From assembly GCA_018399015.1 (NCBI GenBank), contig CP073761.1, forward strand, positions 1,488,001 through 1,552,000: a DNA stretch of 64,000 bases, read 5' to 3'. A program made the translations under genes and the position numbers. Positions 45,301-52,600 of this stretch are shown here, one piece after another. Below the pieces are notes generated by a model. The model made no database searches, was not told the origin of the DNA, and was given only the letters and a program-made list of their open reading frames with translations. The DNA is from Cyanobium sp. M30B3. GTDB taxonomy: Bacteria; Cyanobacteriota; Cyanobacteriia; PCC-6307; Cyanobiaceae. Positions within the stretch are counted from its first letter, which is position 1. The number at the start of each line of letters is the position of its first letter.

Positions 45301-48300
45301 ATGTTCAGAATTTTCTGGACAACCCTACTGGTGAAACCTTCAGCAGCAGCCAGGCCGGTTTCACGGCACAGAATTTTGAAGCCGGTGGGGTGTCCGTGAT
45401 CACCCCTGCGGTCTACAACGCCTTGCAGGGTGATCCCGCCGCCCTCACGTTCAACTCCGCCCTCGGCGTCCGCGACAGCACGATCAGCAGTGGCGACGAC
45501 GTCACCCTGACGGCCTCGGCGCTCACCAGCTCCACGGCCACAGCCCTTTCTGCGGCAGACATTGTTTCGGCGTTTGTTCAAGCCAGTGGCGTCAAAGGCA
45601 GTGATGCCATCAGCATCGCCAGTGGTGGCAGCATCACTGGCTCCAGCACCGCCGCCCAGGACGCTGTTGCGCTCTCCCGCACCGTGGACGATCGGGCCGA
45701 TTCGGTGCTCTCTGCCTACGGCATTGGTACCGACCGCAGCAGCTTCACGGCCGGCGACGACATCAGCCTCAGCCTTTCCGGCAGCGTTAACGCCGACACC
45801 ACGGCCGAAGCAGCGGCCTTCGTGGCCAAGGCCATCGGCACTGTGGAGGTGGCCGGTAGCCGTGATTCCAGCCTGGCTGCCGCCGATGCGCTGGATCTCA
45901 CGATCACAGCCAGCGGGCTTCAGACCGTCGCAGCCACCAACGTGGAAGGCCTGGCCATCGCGGGCTTGGCCAGCCGCGCCTACGGCATCGACGATGCCAA
46001 CCTCACCAACTCCACCAGCGACAGCGTTCAGGCCGGCTCCGATCTCAACCTGCAGGCCGCCGCCAGCAGCAACAACCGTGTCACTGCCCAGACCGCCAAC
46101 AACGAGGCGCTCGGCACCATCACCCTGATCGACAACGGCCCTGCTGCAACTGATCGCTTCACAACCAGCCAGACCGGCGCCAGCTTCCCCCTGATCAATG
46201 GCGATCGCGTTCGCTTCACCAGCTCCAACGCCAGCGTTCAGGCGGATCGCGATTACTACGTCATCAATGCCATCGGCAATCTCGGTGAGTTTCAGCTCAG
46301 TTCCGAACCGGATGGATCCCCAGTCGATGTGGTGGCAGGCGCCAGCCTGCAGGCCTATCGCCCAGCGGTGGCCACCGCCGATGCGATCAGCACCGTCACC
46401 GGCGTCGGGCTCACCCGCGCTGGCCCTGGCCAAGGTGGTGTGCAGGCCGGCGACGCCCTCAGCCTGCAGGCCACGGCCACCGATGTGATCACGGCCACGG
46501 CCACCAGCGTGGCCGGTGATGCCACCGCCGGTGTGTTCCGCCTCGGCGGCATGGATGGCCTCAATCTGGCCTCTGAGGTGAGCAGCGTTCAGGCCCTCGT
46601 CGACACCGTCTCCCTCGCCGGCCGTGGGGCCAGCCTCAACCTCGACGCCACCGATACGGCCACCCTGAGTGCCGCCAGCACCGAGGGTGCGGCCCTCAGC
46701 GAGGCCAACATCCAGGTGTTCGCTTCCAAGGGCAGTGACAGCACCGCCGGCGACGATCTCAGCCTCAGCGCCAACGCCGAGCTCAATCTCTCCGGCAGCG
46801 CCAGCAGCACCGCCGGCAGCGCCGAGGCCCGCAGTGGCGCCGGTGCCGGCGCCGGTGTCGCGATACCGCTGGCCGTCGGCTCCGGCAGCAATGTGGTTCC
46901 CACCGCCAGCAGCTTCTCGGTGGTCACCGGCCTGGCCGATGGCACCCAGACGGCGGGCACCGACCTGGCCGTGCAGGCCAGGGGGGCCACGACCCTCAAC
47001 GCCACGGCCAGCACAGTGTCGGGTGCCGGCACGCTCGGCTCGCTCTGGACGTCAGCGACGGGCAATATCCTCGCCACCTTCGATCTCAATCTCGACACCA
47101 CCACCAACACCCCCAGCTTTGTCGGCCCCCAGGTCCTGGCCGCCGGCCAGCTGGTGCAACTCGACGCCGCCTCAGCCGCCGCCACCGGTCTCGCCCCCGA
47201 CACCGATTACGCCGTGAAGTTGCTCGGCTTCGGTGCGGTGGATGCCTCCGATGCCGGCGCTACGCCCAACTCGATCACGATGCCCACCGGCATCACCTAC
47301 GCCACCAACGATGCCGTTCGCTTCCGGCTCAACAGCACCTCCGCCCCAAACAGCGGCGACAGCCGTTACGGCCTGGCCCTGGGCACCACCTATTACGTCG
47401 TCAATCCCACGGCCACCACCTTCCAGTTATCCGCTTCACCTGGCGGCGCTGTCATTGATCTCATCCCCGACAACCTCGGCGCCGCCGACCAACTGGTGGA
47501 TGCCGATCGCTTCCAGCTGCTCACGCTTCCCACGGCACCGGGCGGCACCTACAGCGTTGCCACGCTCAACCCCGGTGTCGCCGGCACGCCGCCTAGCGTC
47601 AGCCTCACCCTGCCCTCGGTGGCCAATGCCTTCGCCGGCAGCCGCGAAGCCGATCGCACCCTCAACAGCAGCGACAACCTCAACCTCGCCCAGGTGAGTG
47701 GCATCAGTGGCAATGGCGGCCTGCGTGGCTTGATCGCCGGGGCGCAGGGTGCGATCTCAGCCATGGCCAGCGGCGTGCTCAATGCCATGGCCCGCAACAC
47801 CGCCGGTGACGCCACCGCCAGCGCCGGCCTGGTGGCCGAAGGCCTCAGTGACACAGCGATCAGCGCCGGCAGCACTGGCAGCGTCAACGCCGAGGCCAGC
47901 ATCACCGCCGTGGCCGATGCCGCCACCACCGGCACCAACGCCCTGGTCGACAACGCGCTTGCCGATCTCACCATCACCGCCCGTGGCTTGAGCGCCAGCA
48001 ACGCCGCCAACGCCATCAGCATCGGCGGCGACGGCTACGTGCAGAGCACGGCCAACCTGAACGGCCGCAGCACCGCCAGCACCGTGCTCGGCGACAGCGA
48101 TGCCCTGGCCGTCCTCGAAGCCACCGGCCTGGAGGCCCTCGATGACGGCTTCACTGCCACGATCGGCCAGCAGGGCGCCATCCGCGCTGCCGCCAGCATC
48201 GGCTCACTGGCCGCCCCCCTGATCATCAACGCCCTCAGCAGTGCCGAGGGCGACGCCACCGCCCAGGCCGCTGCCACTGGCGTCGGCATCCTGGGCAGCT

Positions 48301-48854
48301 ACGACGCCAACGCCCCGGCAGGCTTCTCCTCCCTCCAGGCCGGCACCAGCCAGGGCGACATCAGCGGCACGGCCAGCTCTGATCTCCAACTACGCGCCAC
48401 CGCCACCGATGGCGCTGCCTCGGTCTTGCTTGCCGATGTGCCTGGCGCTGGCCGTGCCTCGATCACCGGCATCGAGAACATGGCCCTCACCGCCGGCGCC
48501 GGCCTCAGCGGGGTCGATGCCACTGCCACCGGCAGGGCTAGCCTTCTGGCCCAGAGCGTGGTGTCCGATGCCTCCAGCCAGGGCAACACCTCCGCCACCG
48601 GCCTGTTCAGTTCCGCCGGCGATGCCTTGCCGGTCACCTTTGCCGACAACGGCCGGATCGCCGCCATCGCCGAGCAGAGCAGCTTTGCCCAGAGCATCTC
48701 TGTGAACGGCAACGCCAGTTCGTCGCTCAACAACACCAGCCTCGGCATCGGCAACGCCACGATCACGATCTCCGGAGATGGCAGCCTGGATGCCCGTGCC
48801 GTTTCCCAACTCGACAGCCGCTCCCAGTCGGTTGCCGGTTCGGCCAGCGCCTGA
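33354..48854 (+). CDS. Giant 5166-residue modular RTX-type surface protein (putative T1SS substrate 3)
   Basis: A single 15.5-kb frame without stop encodes a protein with no signal peptide and no Cys that I can find. Domains in order: a 212-residue duplicated unit with TATELNALDAKTSG motifs (residues 66-490); beta-strand repeats with LDAAKLATVDS (490-980); imperfect beta-roll modules A, B and C (about 1140-2480); 71-residue half-units (2640-3300) interrupted by a jelly-roll-like domain (2963-3140); classic RTX nonapeptides (GGNDTIFALGGDDTIDGGDG near 3542, GGSGNDIIYGGDGDDYI near 3803); and an Ala/Ser-rich solenoid (4015-5166). The tail ISGDGSLDARAVSQLDSRSQ with an end in GSASA matches the first repeat protein. 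It likely forms a calcium-dependent adhesin or surface layer. The next gene starts within its stop (TGATG). Confidence 0.9.
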   Translation: MATYYFGVPTSGNGVGSSANPWSQTGLNTWLASNNFALPDQLNVLAGAPSLSVSVGNSLGGITGDIVLTDATLNATALKSLDSKTSGNIDATGVTSITGPAIDIGIVLSATGITASPAVAVTTSAGTTRAHDLKIIDNNTTAIVDATAITTITGIFFNFEIIIASAGINTAPNYNAIVTDASGISVSVANIVDADTTGVVTATIVEGDLATLATLTGTDNAYTITLSDTTAAASALNTLDGKTTVAVNANSVTLLTGSVADALTAYNSAGISGLGNEAVTISDTALTATELNALDAKTSGTINANSLTSITGSSHAIGLALSAPGITTSGAVAATVSAGISSAHNLNLIDENTTAVVDATAVTTIGGLVNNVKTAISSAGINTSTSYTANLTDTSVSVSDANIVDADTTGVVTATITEGDLATLANLTGTGNAYTITLSDATAAASALNTLDGKTTVAVNANSVTLLTGSVADVNAAYSANNAGTISGLGDETVSITNPEGTLLATELSTAGAATSGTVTVTNSQTVTGTVAEVTAALVTDSTKVVMGTASTATISDAATAAEGAPIASTANITASFTSGISDTLVNLASDGTISANLSSITADQNNVVITITDVAGGTVQAADLSAVGTATTGTVSVTNSQTVNGTADQVVAAVVTPASKVDLNSASTLNASNYSTQDLSGVDAAFTLNVTTIEGAVLNAAKLATVDSITIGFGTATIDASTTDEEALAAKTTVNDGTTLTINNYVDTNISGLSNQGNGSIVVNTTTGAVLDEAKLADATSVVLGAAATGAASAIDGIGTNGNRINLNNQTLSVSAYTTENLSGITSAGTLNVTTIDGAVLDAAKLATVDSVTLFGVNTATAADADSLGSRLSGTATLNITTDTITVTTDLSDLGSSLTLQFGGDNAAVVNGATLSVRQDQVNGYTISGTGTVNAKGSASADTFDASGISATLNLSSFAGDDSITVNPADLSSADVIDGGEGTDTLIFSAPTTSVVDGAFTKVSSVEILQLADGTNTISLGAEAEQAGITTVTGGTGNDTLNLLYGSTGVTFNAGDGFDTLSYSTDSSSQAISLSAINAGTASGTVSNDSTDSFSGLEAIVGGSGTDDSITSTKAGEALIITGENAGSIDGFSFSGVESVNLSGGDDTATITGGGSVASLVGGDGTDTLNLDGANNSITITGTGAGTTAGTAGDTTTFSGFETVNSLGGDDAFIVNSASSTTITLAGGEGSDSLSVAASDTTANSLTISGSGSGTLGTVAFSGMETINLGSGGDTAMINTGGSLSGNLNFGAGNDTLDYGGYAGAVTVSLNGATSTAAGGATGISGTVTSFENLIGGSSGNNTLNANAGANTLIVTDGGGLTLDGSLTLFGFETINLGSGSDTVTFAANAEFSGTIDGGIGDSDVLNFNDQANEVTFTSPGSGTWGSTTFSNFEVVNLLGGNDSLTIEGTGSFTSVDGGAGADILILDRNTSNDVVTVTSVGAGSISSGGTSIGSFTNFESIDLISGDTLSYASYGSAVSLTLDSITIGTGTTTTGGATGFSGTISGFETVVGSKNSDTLIASAAANTLILTGANQGTVDGLNFSSFENIDLGAGNDTLSYADYTDPVTVSLNGATSTAAGDATGISGTVTSFETLIGGSGDGDTLNAQAGANTLIVAANGTATLDSSLTVSGFETINLGDGDDTATINDGGSVASLVGGDGNDTLNLDGANNSITITGTGAGTTAGTSGGTTTFSGFETVNSLGGDDAFIVNSASSTTITLAGGEGTDSLSVAASDSKANSLTISGVGSGTLGTVAFSGIETINLGSGDDTATVSMGGSLSGELNLGNGTNTLSFDTDAGAIGSVTAGTGSDTVSISGGSVGGAVNLGDGSNALTISNKSSSIGSYTGGSGNDSITLSGGSISGTVDLGDGANTLLISSSNSRIEGAVAFGSGTSDTLSFAGYTKPVTVSLDSATSTAAGGVASGGTSIITGAVSGFENLVGGSGSDTLNATSGVNTLSVANGGVTTLDGSLTVSGFETINLGAGDDTATINNGGSVASLVGGDGNDTLNLDGAANSITITGTGAGTTAGTSGGTTTFSGFETVNGLGGDDAFIVNSASSTTITLAGGEGTDSLSVAASDNTANSLTISGSGSGMLGTVAFSGMETINLGDGDDTATITNGGLLSGNLNFGDGNDTLSYASYTDAVTVSLNSATSTAAGDATGISGTVTSFETLIGGSGDGDTLNAQAGANTLIVAADGSITLDGSLTVSGFETINLGSGSDIVTLASMFFGTIDGGDGDSDVLNLNASANDVIFTSPGSGTWGSTTFSNFEVVNLLGGDDSLTISGTGSFTSVDGGDDADELILALTTPDDVVTVTSAGAGSISSGGTSIGSFTNFESIDLGSGSDTLNYADYGSAVSLTLDSITNGTGTTTTGGATGFSGTISGFETVVGSGSSDILIASATDNTLILTGANQGTVDGLNFSSFENIDLGAGNDTVQFTSGDSLSGTLAGGDGIDTLDYSAYGSAVVVNLATGTATATGGISGFETVLGSSGDDTITASTSGDVNLQGNGGDDTFNVTVAGLTSGDTIDGGEGSDRIVFTDAGTINDDQFTNVSSVETVTLTGASTINLGSEANEAGIATVTTGTGATTVNSTSANYDLTVNATSLGDSNSLTLTGSDNTNDFTVTGLNGSVLASGTSGTLTINTVDAGDNAIGVTTGSGNTTINASGTNDIVTVNADAMADNTTLDINGSAVFTVTNLEADTDAAGSTGTVNLAYVDVSDNAASITTGSGATTVSGTTSGDTLTIDATSLAQNTTLTASGDAQQVVTNLVGDISATALSGTLTVTTADAADNGISITTGTNNTTITASGAGDIITVNADAMADNTSLAINGSASFSVSNLEADTDAAGSTGVVSLAYTDVSDNAALITTGSGATTVSGSSSGDTLTIDATLLANDITLTLQGEAAMVVTGLSGDLNANSPFSYIDDFSSLDGWTGGKLDSSSAYYGSFLGRYANGAKTNGQDTFKSFSLAGQPATISFDVHRIDSWDWEQFRAYVNDTVAFETTFHQRVDINAVSSSTNGYSWTITPKDQRGSHGFGVGFPKARWDDQTATVTITVPSGRDTIKLGFGSGLDQDIHDESYGIDNLKITTAVSLVPLDGTLVVTTADNTVDNDISITTGTNSTTITANGANDTITVVADALLNNITLTQIGSADQVVTGLVGDINATALTGTLTVTTADATDNGISITAGTNNTTISASGADDIVTVDAEQMADDTTLDINGSATFTITNLEANSDAAGSSGALSITYSNITDNEATLLSGSGNVVVDGGDKSDTVTVTGLSTNNQTFNAQDATSNFIITAGAGNQTITGSNTGNDSIDGGSGYDTLSYAGGNTIDLTITAFDTQAGSSTGQGTDTFSNIENLIGSAGTDVLRGIEAENDEIVTVNAANAGTFADVANTGSFDFSSFEQIDLNAGNDVLAITGNGSLSGSADGGAGTDRLDYSAYTAGPVTVDLNAGTATAIAGGLIGTAGDSSFEDVYGSDYSDIITGDDTANVIRGYGGNDTIFALGGDDTIDGGDGDDVIIAGDGADLILGSAGNDFISGGGYTSIDGIYAAVADQSSDTLSYFGRNEGLDLSLTGTDEGTVKADAGSSLTVTTLTNTYNSAIGQQLITVPTNQVTGTDWTDVYGDIQNLVLTNQNDIVRFDVTDVSTGSIDAAGGSLDTLDYSSFGADSPVLVNLSSRAYSFDFDNNGFIDTTIGEITIVNRNSATNVMVSEASSQGGEDGVFSFEVVIGGAGDDAIVGNDAGNLLVGNAGNDRIAGGSGNDIIYGGDGDDYIIPGAGADRVIPGSGLNTIVVTSSDLAEDTFIPDPNGINTFVLQGDGGDQTSTITAPSGPWNPGARGIALLDGGVPVIDSNGVTTYDTIQGSDGDDNYEFGGTALKNISVIDLGDGDDSVGTAASTKGIKVLYDGGEGTDSITLNFTFDQFARLNAAGLYVADVQNFLDNPTGETFSSSQAGFTAQNFEAGGVSVITPAVYNALQGDPAALTFNSALGVRDSTISSGDDVTLTASALTSSTATALSAADIVSAFVQASGVKGSDAISIASGGSITGSSTAAQDAVALSRTVDDRADSVLSAYGIGTDRSSFTAGDDISLSLSGSVNADTTAEAAAFVAKAIGTVEVAGSRDSSLAAADALDLTITASGLQTVAATNVEGLAIAGLASRAYGIDDANLTNSTSDSVQAGSDLNLQAAASSNNRVTAQTANNEALGTITLIDNGPAATDRFTTSQTGASFPLINGDRVRFTSSNASVQADRDYYVINAIGNLGEFQLSSEPDGSPVDVVAGASLQAYRPAVATADAISTVTGVGLTRAGPGQGGVQAGDALSLQATATDVITATATSVAGDATAGVFRLGGMDGLNLASEVSSVQALVDTVSLAGRGASLNLDATDTATLSAASTEGAALSEANIQVFASKGSDSTAGDDLSLSANAELNLSGSASSTAGSAEARSGAGAGAGVAIPLAVGSGSNVVPTASSFSVVTGLADGTQTAGTDLAVQARGATTLNATASTVSGAGTLGSLWTSATGNILATFDLNLDTTTNTPSFVGPQVLAAGQLVQLDAASAAATGLAPDTDYAVKLLGFGAVDASDAGATPNSITMPTGITYATNDAVRFRLNSTSAPNSGDSRYGLALGTTYYVVNPTATTFQLSASPGGAVIDLIPDNLGAADQLVDADRFQLLTLPTAPGGTYSVATLNPGVAGTPPSVSLTLPSVANAFAGSREADRTLNSSDNLNLAQVSGISGNGGLRGLIAGAQGAISAMASGVLNAMARNTAGDATASAGLVAEGLSDTAISAGSTGSVNAEASITAVADAATTGTNALVDNALADLTITARGLSASNAANAISIGGDGYVQSTANLNGRSTASTVLGDSDALAVLEATGLEALDDGFTATIGQQGAIRAAASIGSLAAPLIINALSSAEGDATAQAAATGVGILGSYDANAPAGFSSLQAGTSQGDISGTASSDLQLRATATDGAASVLLADVPGAGRASITGIENMALTAGAGLSGVDATATGRASLLAQSVVSDASSQGNTSATGLFSSAGDALPVTFADNGRIAAIAEQSSFAQSISVNGNASSSLNNTSLGIGNATITISGDGSLDARAVSQLDSRSQSVAGSASA
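33550..34821 (+). repeat. 636-bp tandem duplication in the giant gene
   Basis: Two copies of a 212-codon unit lie in tandem, with a phase of exactly 636 bases between matching points (for example ACGCTGACAC at 33931 and 34567). The second half of each copy, from NIVDADTTGVV to NANSVTLLTGSVAD, is almost identical in DNA, while the first halves have drifted apart. The mosaic suggests partial gene conversion. Confidence 0.8.
36781..40792 (+). repeat. Modular DNA repeats A, B and C in the giant gene
   Basis: Module A (about 404 bp; contains GGSVASLVGGDG and ends at GMETINLG) occurs at 36781-37184, 38392-38795 and 39424-39827. Module B (about 685 bp; contains SPGSGTWGSTTFSNFEVVN and VDGLNFSSFENIDLG) occurs at 37470-38155 and 40113-40792. 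Module C (about 225 bp; contains ATSTAAGDATGISGTVTSFE) starts near 37272, 38178, 39198 and 39914. The order is A-C-B-C-A-unique-C-A-C-B. Copies are near-identical in DNA over long stretches. Confidence 0.8.
41230..43260 (+). repeat. 213-bp half-unit array in the giant gene, with an inserted domain
   Basis: Two related 71-codon half-units alternate (GTLTVTTADAADNGISITTG... and SLAYTDVSDNAALITTGSGATTV...), giving a 426-base full period (AACGCCGATG at 41511 and 41937). From the second copy to the third matching point at 43107 is 1170 bases, which equals three half-units plus about 531 bases. The surplus is the non-repeat stretch 42240-42773. Confidence 0.75.
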
Positions 48855-49636
48855 TGTTGCCTGACGCCCATCTTGCCACTGATCTGAGCCTGGCCATCGA
48901 ACAGCTGGCACAGCAGCCCTTCGCCGAACTCTTGCTGCAGCGCGGCATCCTTCGACAACTGGCCAGTGATCTGCTGCTGCGGCGCCTGCGCGATTCCGTC
49001 ACCTTCACCGCCGCTGAGGAGCCCCTCGTGCTCAGCCGCCTCTGGGACGGTGTGCCGGGGGATCCACCCGCCAGCCTCCGCGGTGACTGGATCTCAACGC
49101 TGCCGGACTTGATCCAGGGCCCCCTGCGTGAGCGCTGGGATCAGATTCGTCAACAGAAATGGATCGAAACCACATACACCGACCGGGTTGAACCCTATTT
49201 CCTCGAACGTCGAGCCGATCTGGAGCAGGTTGTTTACGGCATGATTCGGCTGCGCAACCAGGGTGCCGCTGAGGAGCTCTACCTACGCCTCCTCCACGAT
49301 GGTGCCGATTTCGGTGAACTTGCCCGCAGCCATTCGCTGGGGGAAGAGCGTTTCACCCGCGGGCTGGTGGGGCCGATGCTGATCAGCCAGCCCCATGCCA
49401 GCATCCGCGCCGTACTCGACAAGCTCACCGTCGGAGAGATTTATCCGCCCTTTCGTGTCGACCCCTGGGTTCTGGTCATCAAGATGGAGCACCGCCAACC
49501 GGCCAGCCTCAACGACAGCACCCGGCTTCAGCTGTACAACGAGCTCTTCCAGAAGGATCTGGAGAGCACACTGGACTCCAGCCTGCAAAGGCACTACCCC
49601 ACGCTGTTGAAGAGTCCGTCATCGCTGGGCAGCTGA
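48854..49636 (+). CDS. Parvulin-type peptidyl-prolyl isomerase of the secretion locus
   Basis: The 260-residue protein has a helical N-terminal half and a C-terminal parvulin-like domain (about residues 135-215). The domain reads AEELYLRLLHDGADFGELARSHSLGEERFTRGLVGPML, then LTVGEIYPPFRVDPWVLVIKME, the usual PpiC pattern. No signal peptide or membrane segment is visible, so it probably acts in the cytosol, perhaps keeping the giant substrate unfolded before export. Its start lies in the giant gene's stop (TGATG at 48852-48856) and the ABC gene follows after three bases. Rotamase genes next to cyclic-nucleotide-domain ABC exporters occur in other cyanobacteria. Confidence 0.85.
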   Translation: MLPDAHLATDLSLAIEQLAQQPFAELLLQRGILRQLASDLLLRRLRDSVTFTAAEEPLVLSRLWDGVPGDPPASLRGDWISTLPDLIQGPLRERWDQIRQQKWIETTYTDRVEPYFLERRADLEQVVYGMIRLRNQGAAEELYLRLLHDGADFGELARSHSLGEERFTRGLVGPMLISQPHASIRAVLDKLTVGEIYPPFRVDPWVLVIKMEHRQPASLNDSTRLQLYNELFQKDLESTLDSSLQRHYPTLLKSPSSLGS

Positions 49637-49639
49637 GCC

Positions 49640-52600
49640 ATGGCCGACCCTGTACAACTGCTCGACCTGCTGCGCTCGTTCCCCTTCCTGGCAGACCAGC
49701 CGCCGGATCAGCTTGAGCGTCTCGCTGCCCAGGGCCAGCTCCTGCGCTTCTCGCTCGGACAGCCGATCAGCCGCCTGGACCAGGCGCCCGAGCAGATCTT
49801 CTTCCTGTTGCAGGGAACGGCGCGCTCGGTGGTGATGGCCTCGCGCCTCTCCAGGGGGGTCGCCACCCTGCAGCGCCTCGATCCCGGTGCAGTCATGGGC
49901 TGGACCCCCCTCAGCACCGGCCGCAACTGGGAGACCGTGCTGGCCTCCACCGATCTGGTTGTGCTGGCGCTGCCCCATGCCGCCCTGCGGCAGGAGATGG
50001 CGCAGCATCCGCCGCTGGCACAGCGCATCAGCGGCAGCGTCAACCCCTCGGAACTGTTCGCGGTGCTCGATTCGCACCTGCAGGATTATCCCCGCGCCCT
50101 CTCCCAGGAGGTGGTGGAAGCTGCCATCGCCCTGGCCGACGGCACCCGAGCCTTCACGATCACGCCCGAGCAGCTGCCCCTCACCGGCTTCCCTCCCGAA
50201 CGGCTCTGGCTGGTGGCGGCAGGCCCTCTGCCCCTGGGCACCGCCCTGCCCAGCCCGGTGGCGGCGGCGGTCGATCAACCGCTGCGGGTGCTGGGCATCG
50301 ACCGCCAGGCTCTCGCCCAGATCCTTGACCCGCCTGCCGCCGACGACGCGCCCGAGGCTGATGGGTCTTCCGCCCCTGGCTGGGAATCGCTGTTGCTCGA
50401 TCGTTGGGAGGAGCATCGCCGCCAGATCGCGGACGATGCCATCAGTTCCGCTCCGGAGTTGCCGCTGGCGGATCCCCAGGAGACAGGCCCCGAAGATCGC
50501 CGCTCCCCGTCCTCTTACCCCTGGTATCGCGGTGTGGGAGCGCTGGAGTCGCCGATTGCGGCCTTCCGCATGCTCAGCGATCACCTTGGCCTTCCCTTTC
50601 GGCGTGAACTGCTGCGGCGGGTGTTCACCGATCAGGTGAAGCGGCATGGAGAGGCCTCTCTGGCCCTGGCCGGAGCCGTGGCTGAATCCATCGGCCTGCA
50701 GACCCAGCTGCTCGAGATCCGCACCGAAGCGATCGCCCGCCTCGAGACTCCCCTGCTGGTGCGCTGGGGCAATGGTCTGGCGGTGATCTATCGCATCAAC
50801 AGCAAAGGCCTGGTGCTCGGAGTACCAGCTGTGGGCAATCAGGCTCTCACCATGGCGGAGTTTGGCGAGCAGTGGGGTGAGGAGGGAGAGGTGCTGACCC
50901 TGCGCGTCAACGCCCTCACCCCGCAACGGACATTCGGCTTCCGCTGGTTCCTCCCCGCCCTCCAGCAGCACCGCACCGTGTTGTTGGAGGTGTTGCTTGC
51001 CAGCTTTTTTGTGCAGCTGTTCGGCCTGGTCAATCCGCTGTTAATTCAGCAAGTGATTGATAAGGTCATCATCAACAACAGTCCCAGTGCCCTGGGGGTT
51101 CTCGGCACCTTGCTGGTGGTTTTTGCCCTCTTTGAAGGCTTGCTTCTCTGTCTGCGCACATTCCTGTTCGTTGATACCACCAACCGCATCGATCTCGCCC
51201 TGGGAACCCAGATCATTGATCACCTGCTGAGATTGCCACTCAGTTATTTCGATCGTCGCCCTGTAGGTGAAGTGAGTAATCGCATCAGCGAGCTGGAAAA
51301 AATACGCTCTTTCCTTACTGGAACGGCGCTCACCACGATTCTCGATGCCATCTTTGCCTTGCTTTATATCGTTGTGATGCTGATCTACAGCTGGCAGCTC
51401 ACGTTGCTGACTCTGGCTGTGATTCCTATTCTGATTGTTCTCACGCTCACGGTGTCGCCGCTGGTACGCAATCAACTGCAGAGCAGGGCTGTTGCCAGTG
51501 CCCGCACCCAGAGCCATCTGGTTGAGGTGCTCAGCAGCATGATGACGGTGAAAGCCCAGAACATTGAACTGCGCAGTCGCTGGAAATGGCAGGATCTTTA
51601 CACTGATTATGTTGCCGAGGGATTTGACAACACGCTATTGAGTACCACGGCGAACACCTTCAGTGGTTTCCTCAATAAATTGTCCAGCCTGCTGGTGATC
51701 TGGGGTGGGGCGTCCCTGGTGCTGCAAGGAGAGCTCAGTCTCGGCGAACTGATTGCTTTTCGCATTATTGCCGGTTATGTCACAGGGCCGCTGCTGCGCA
51801 TGACGTCAATCTGGCAGACAGTGCAGGAAACCGCCCTCTCACTGGAGCGCCTCAGTGATGTGATCGACCACCCGCAGGAGGCTCCTGAAGACAATGCCAG
51901 CCGAATCATCATGCCGCCAATCCATGGCCAGATTGATTTTCAGAATATCAACTTCCGTTACAAGCCATCGTCACCCCTGCTTCTCGCGGGGGTCTCGCTC
52001 TCCATTCCCAAAGGCAAGTTTGTTGCCGTCGTGGGAACCAGTGGATCTGGCAAAAGTACACTCACAAAGCTGGTCTCCCGGCTCTACAGCCCCGAAACGG
52101 GTTCGGTTCTTATTGATGGCATTGATATCTCCAAAGTAGAGCTTTACTCCCTACGGCGCCAGATCGGTATCGTTCCGCAGGAGACTGTCCTCTTTGATGG
52201 CTCCGTCGAGGAAAACATCACCCTCACCAATCCAGAAGCCAGCAGCGAAGAGATCATCGAAGCAGCCACGATTGCAGCTGCGCATGATTTCATCATGGAT
52301 CTGCCCGCTGGCTACTCCACCCAGGTGGGTGAACGCGGCAGTGGCCTTTCCGGTGGCCAGCGTCAGCGCATCGCCATCGCCCGAACCATCCTGCAACGGC
52401 CGAAGATGCTGATTATGGATGAGGCCACCTCGGCTCTGGATTACCAGACGGAACGTGTCGTGAGTGAAAACCTGATGCACACCCTGCAGGATTGCACCGT
52501 GCTGTTCATCACCCACCGGCTCTCCTCCATTGTCAATGCAGATCTGATTGTCTGCATGGGCAACGGTGCCGTTCTGGAAGTGGGAACCCATCAGCAGTTG

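Noticed and set aside
33354-48854. Calling the giant protein SwmB
   Set aside because: Size class and secretion context are similar, but I cannot align it to SwmB, and the presence of the export operon with two other repeat proteins is not enough for orthology.
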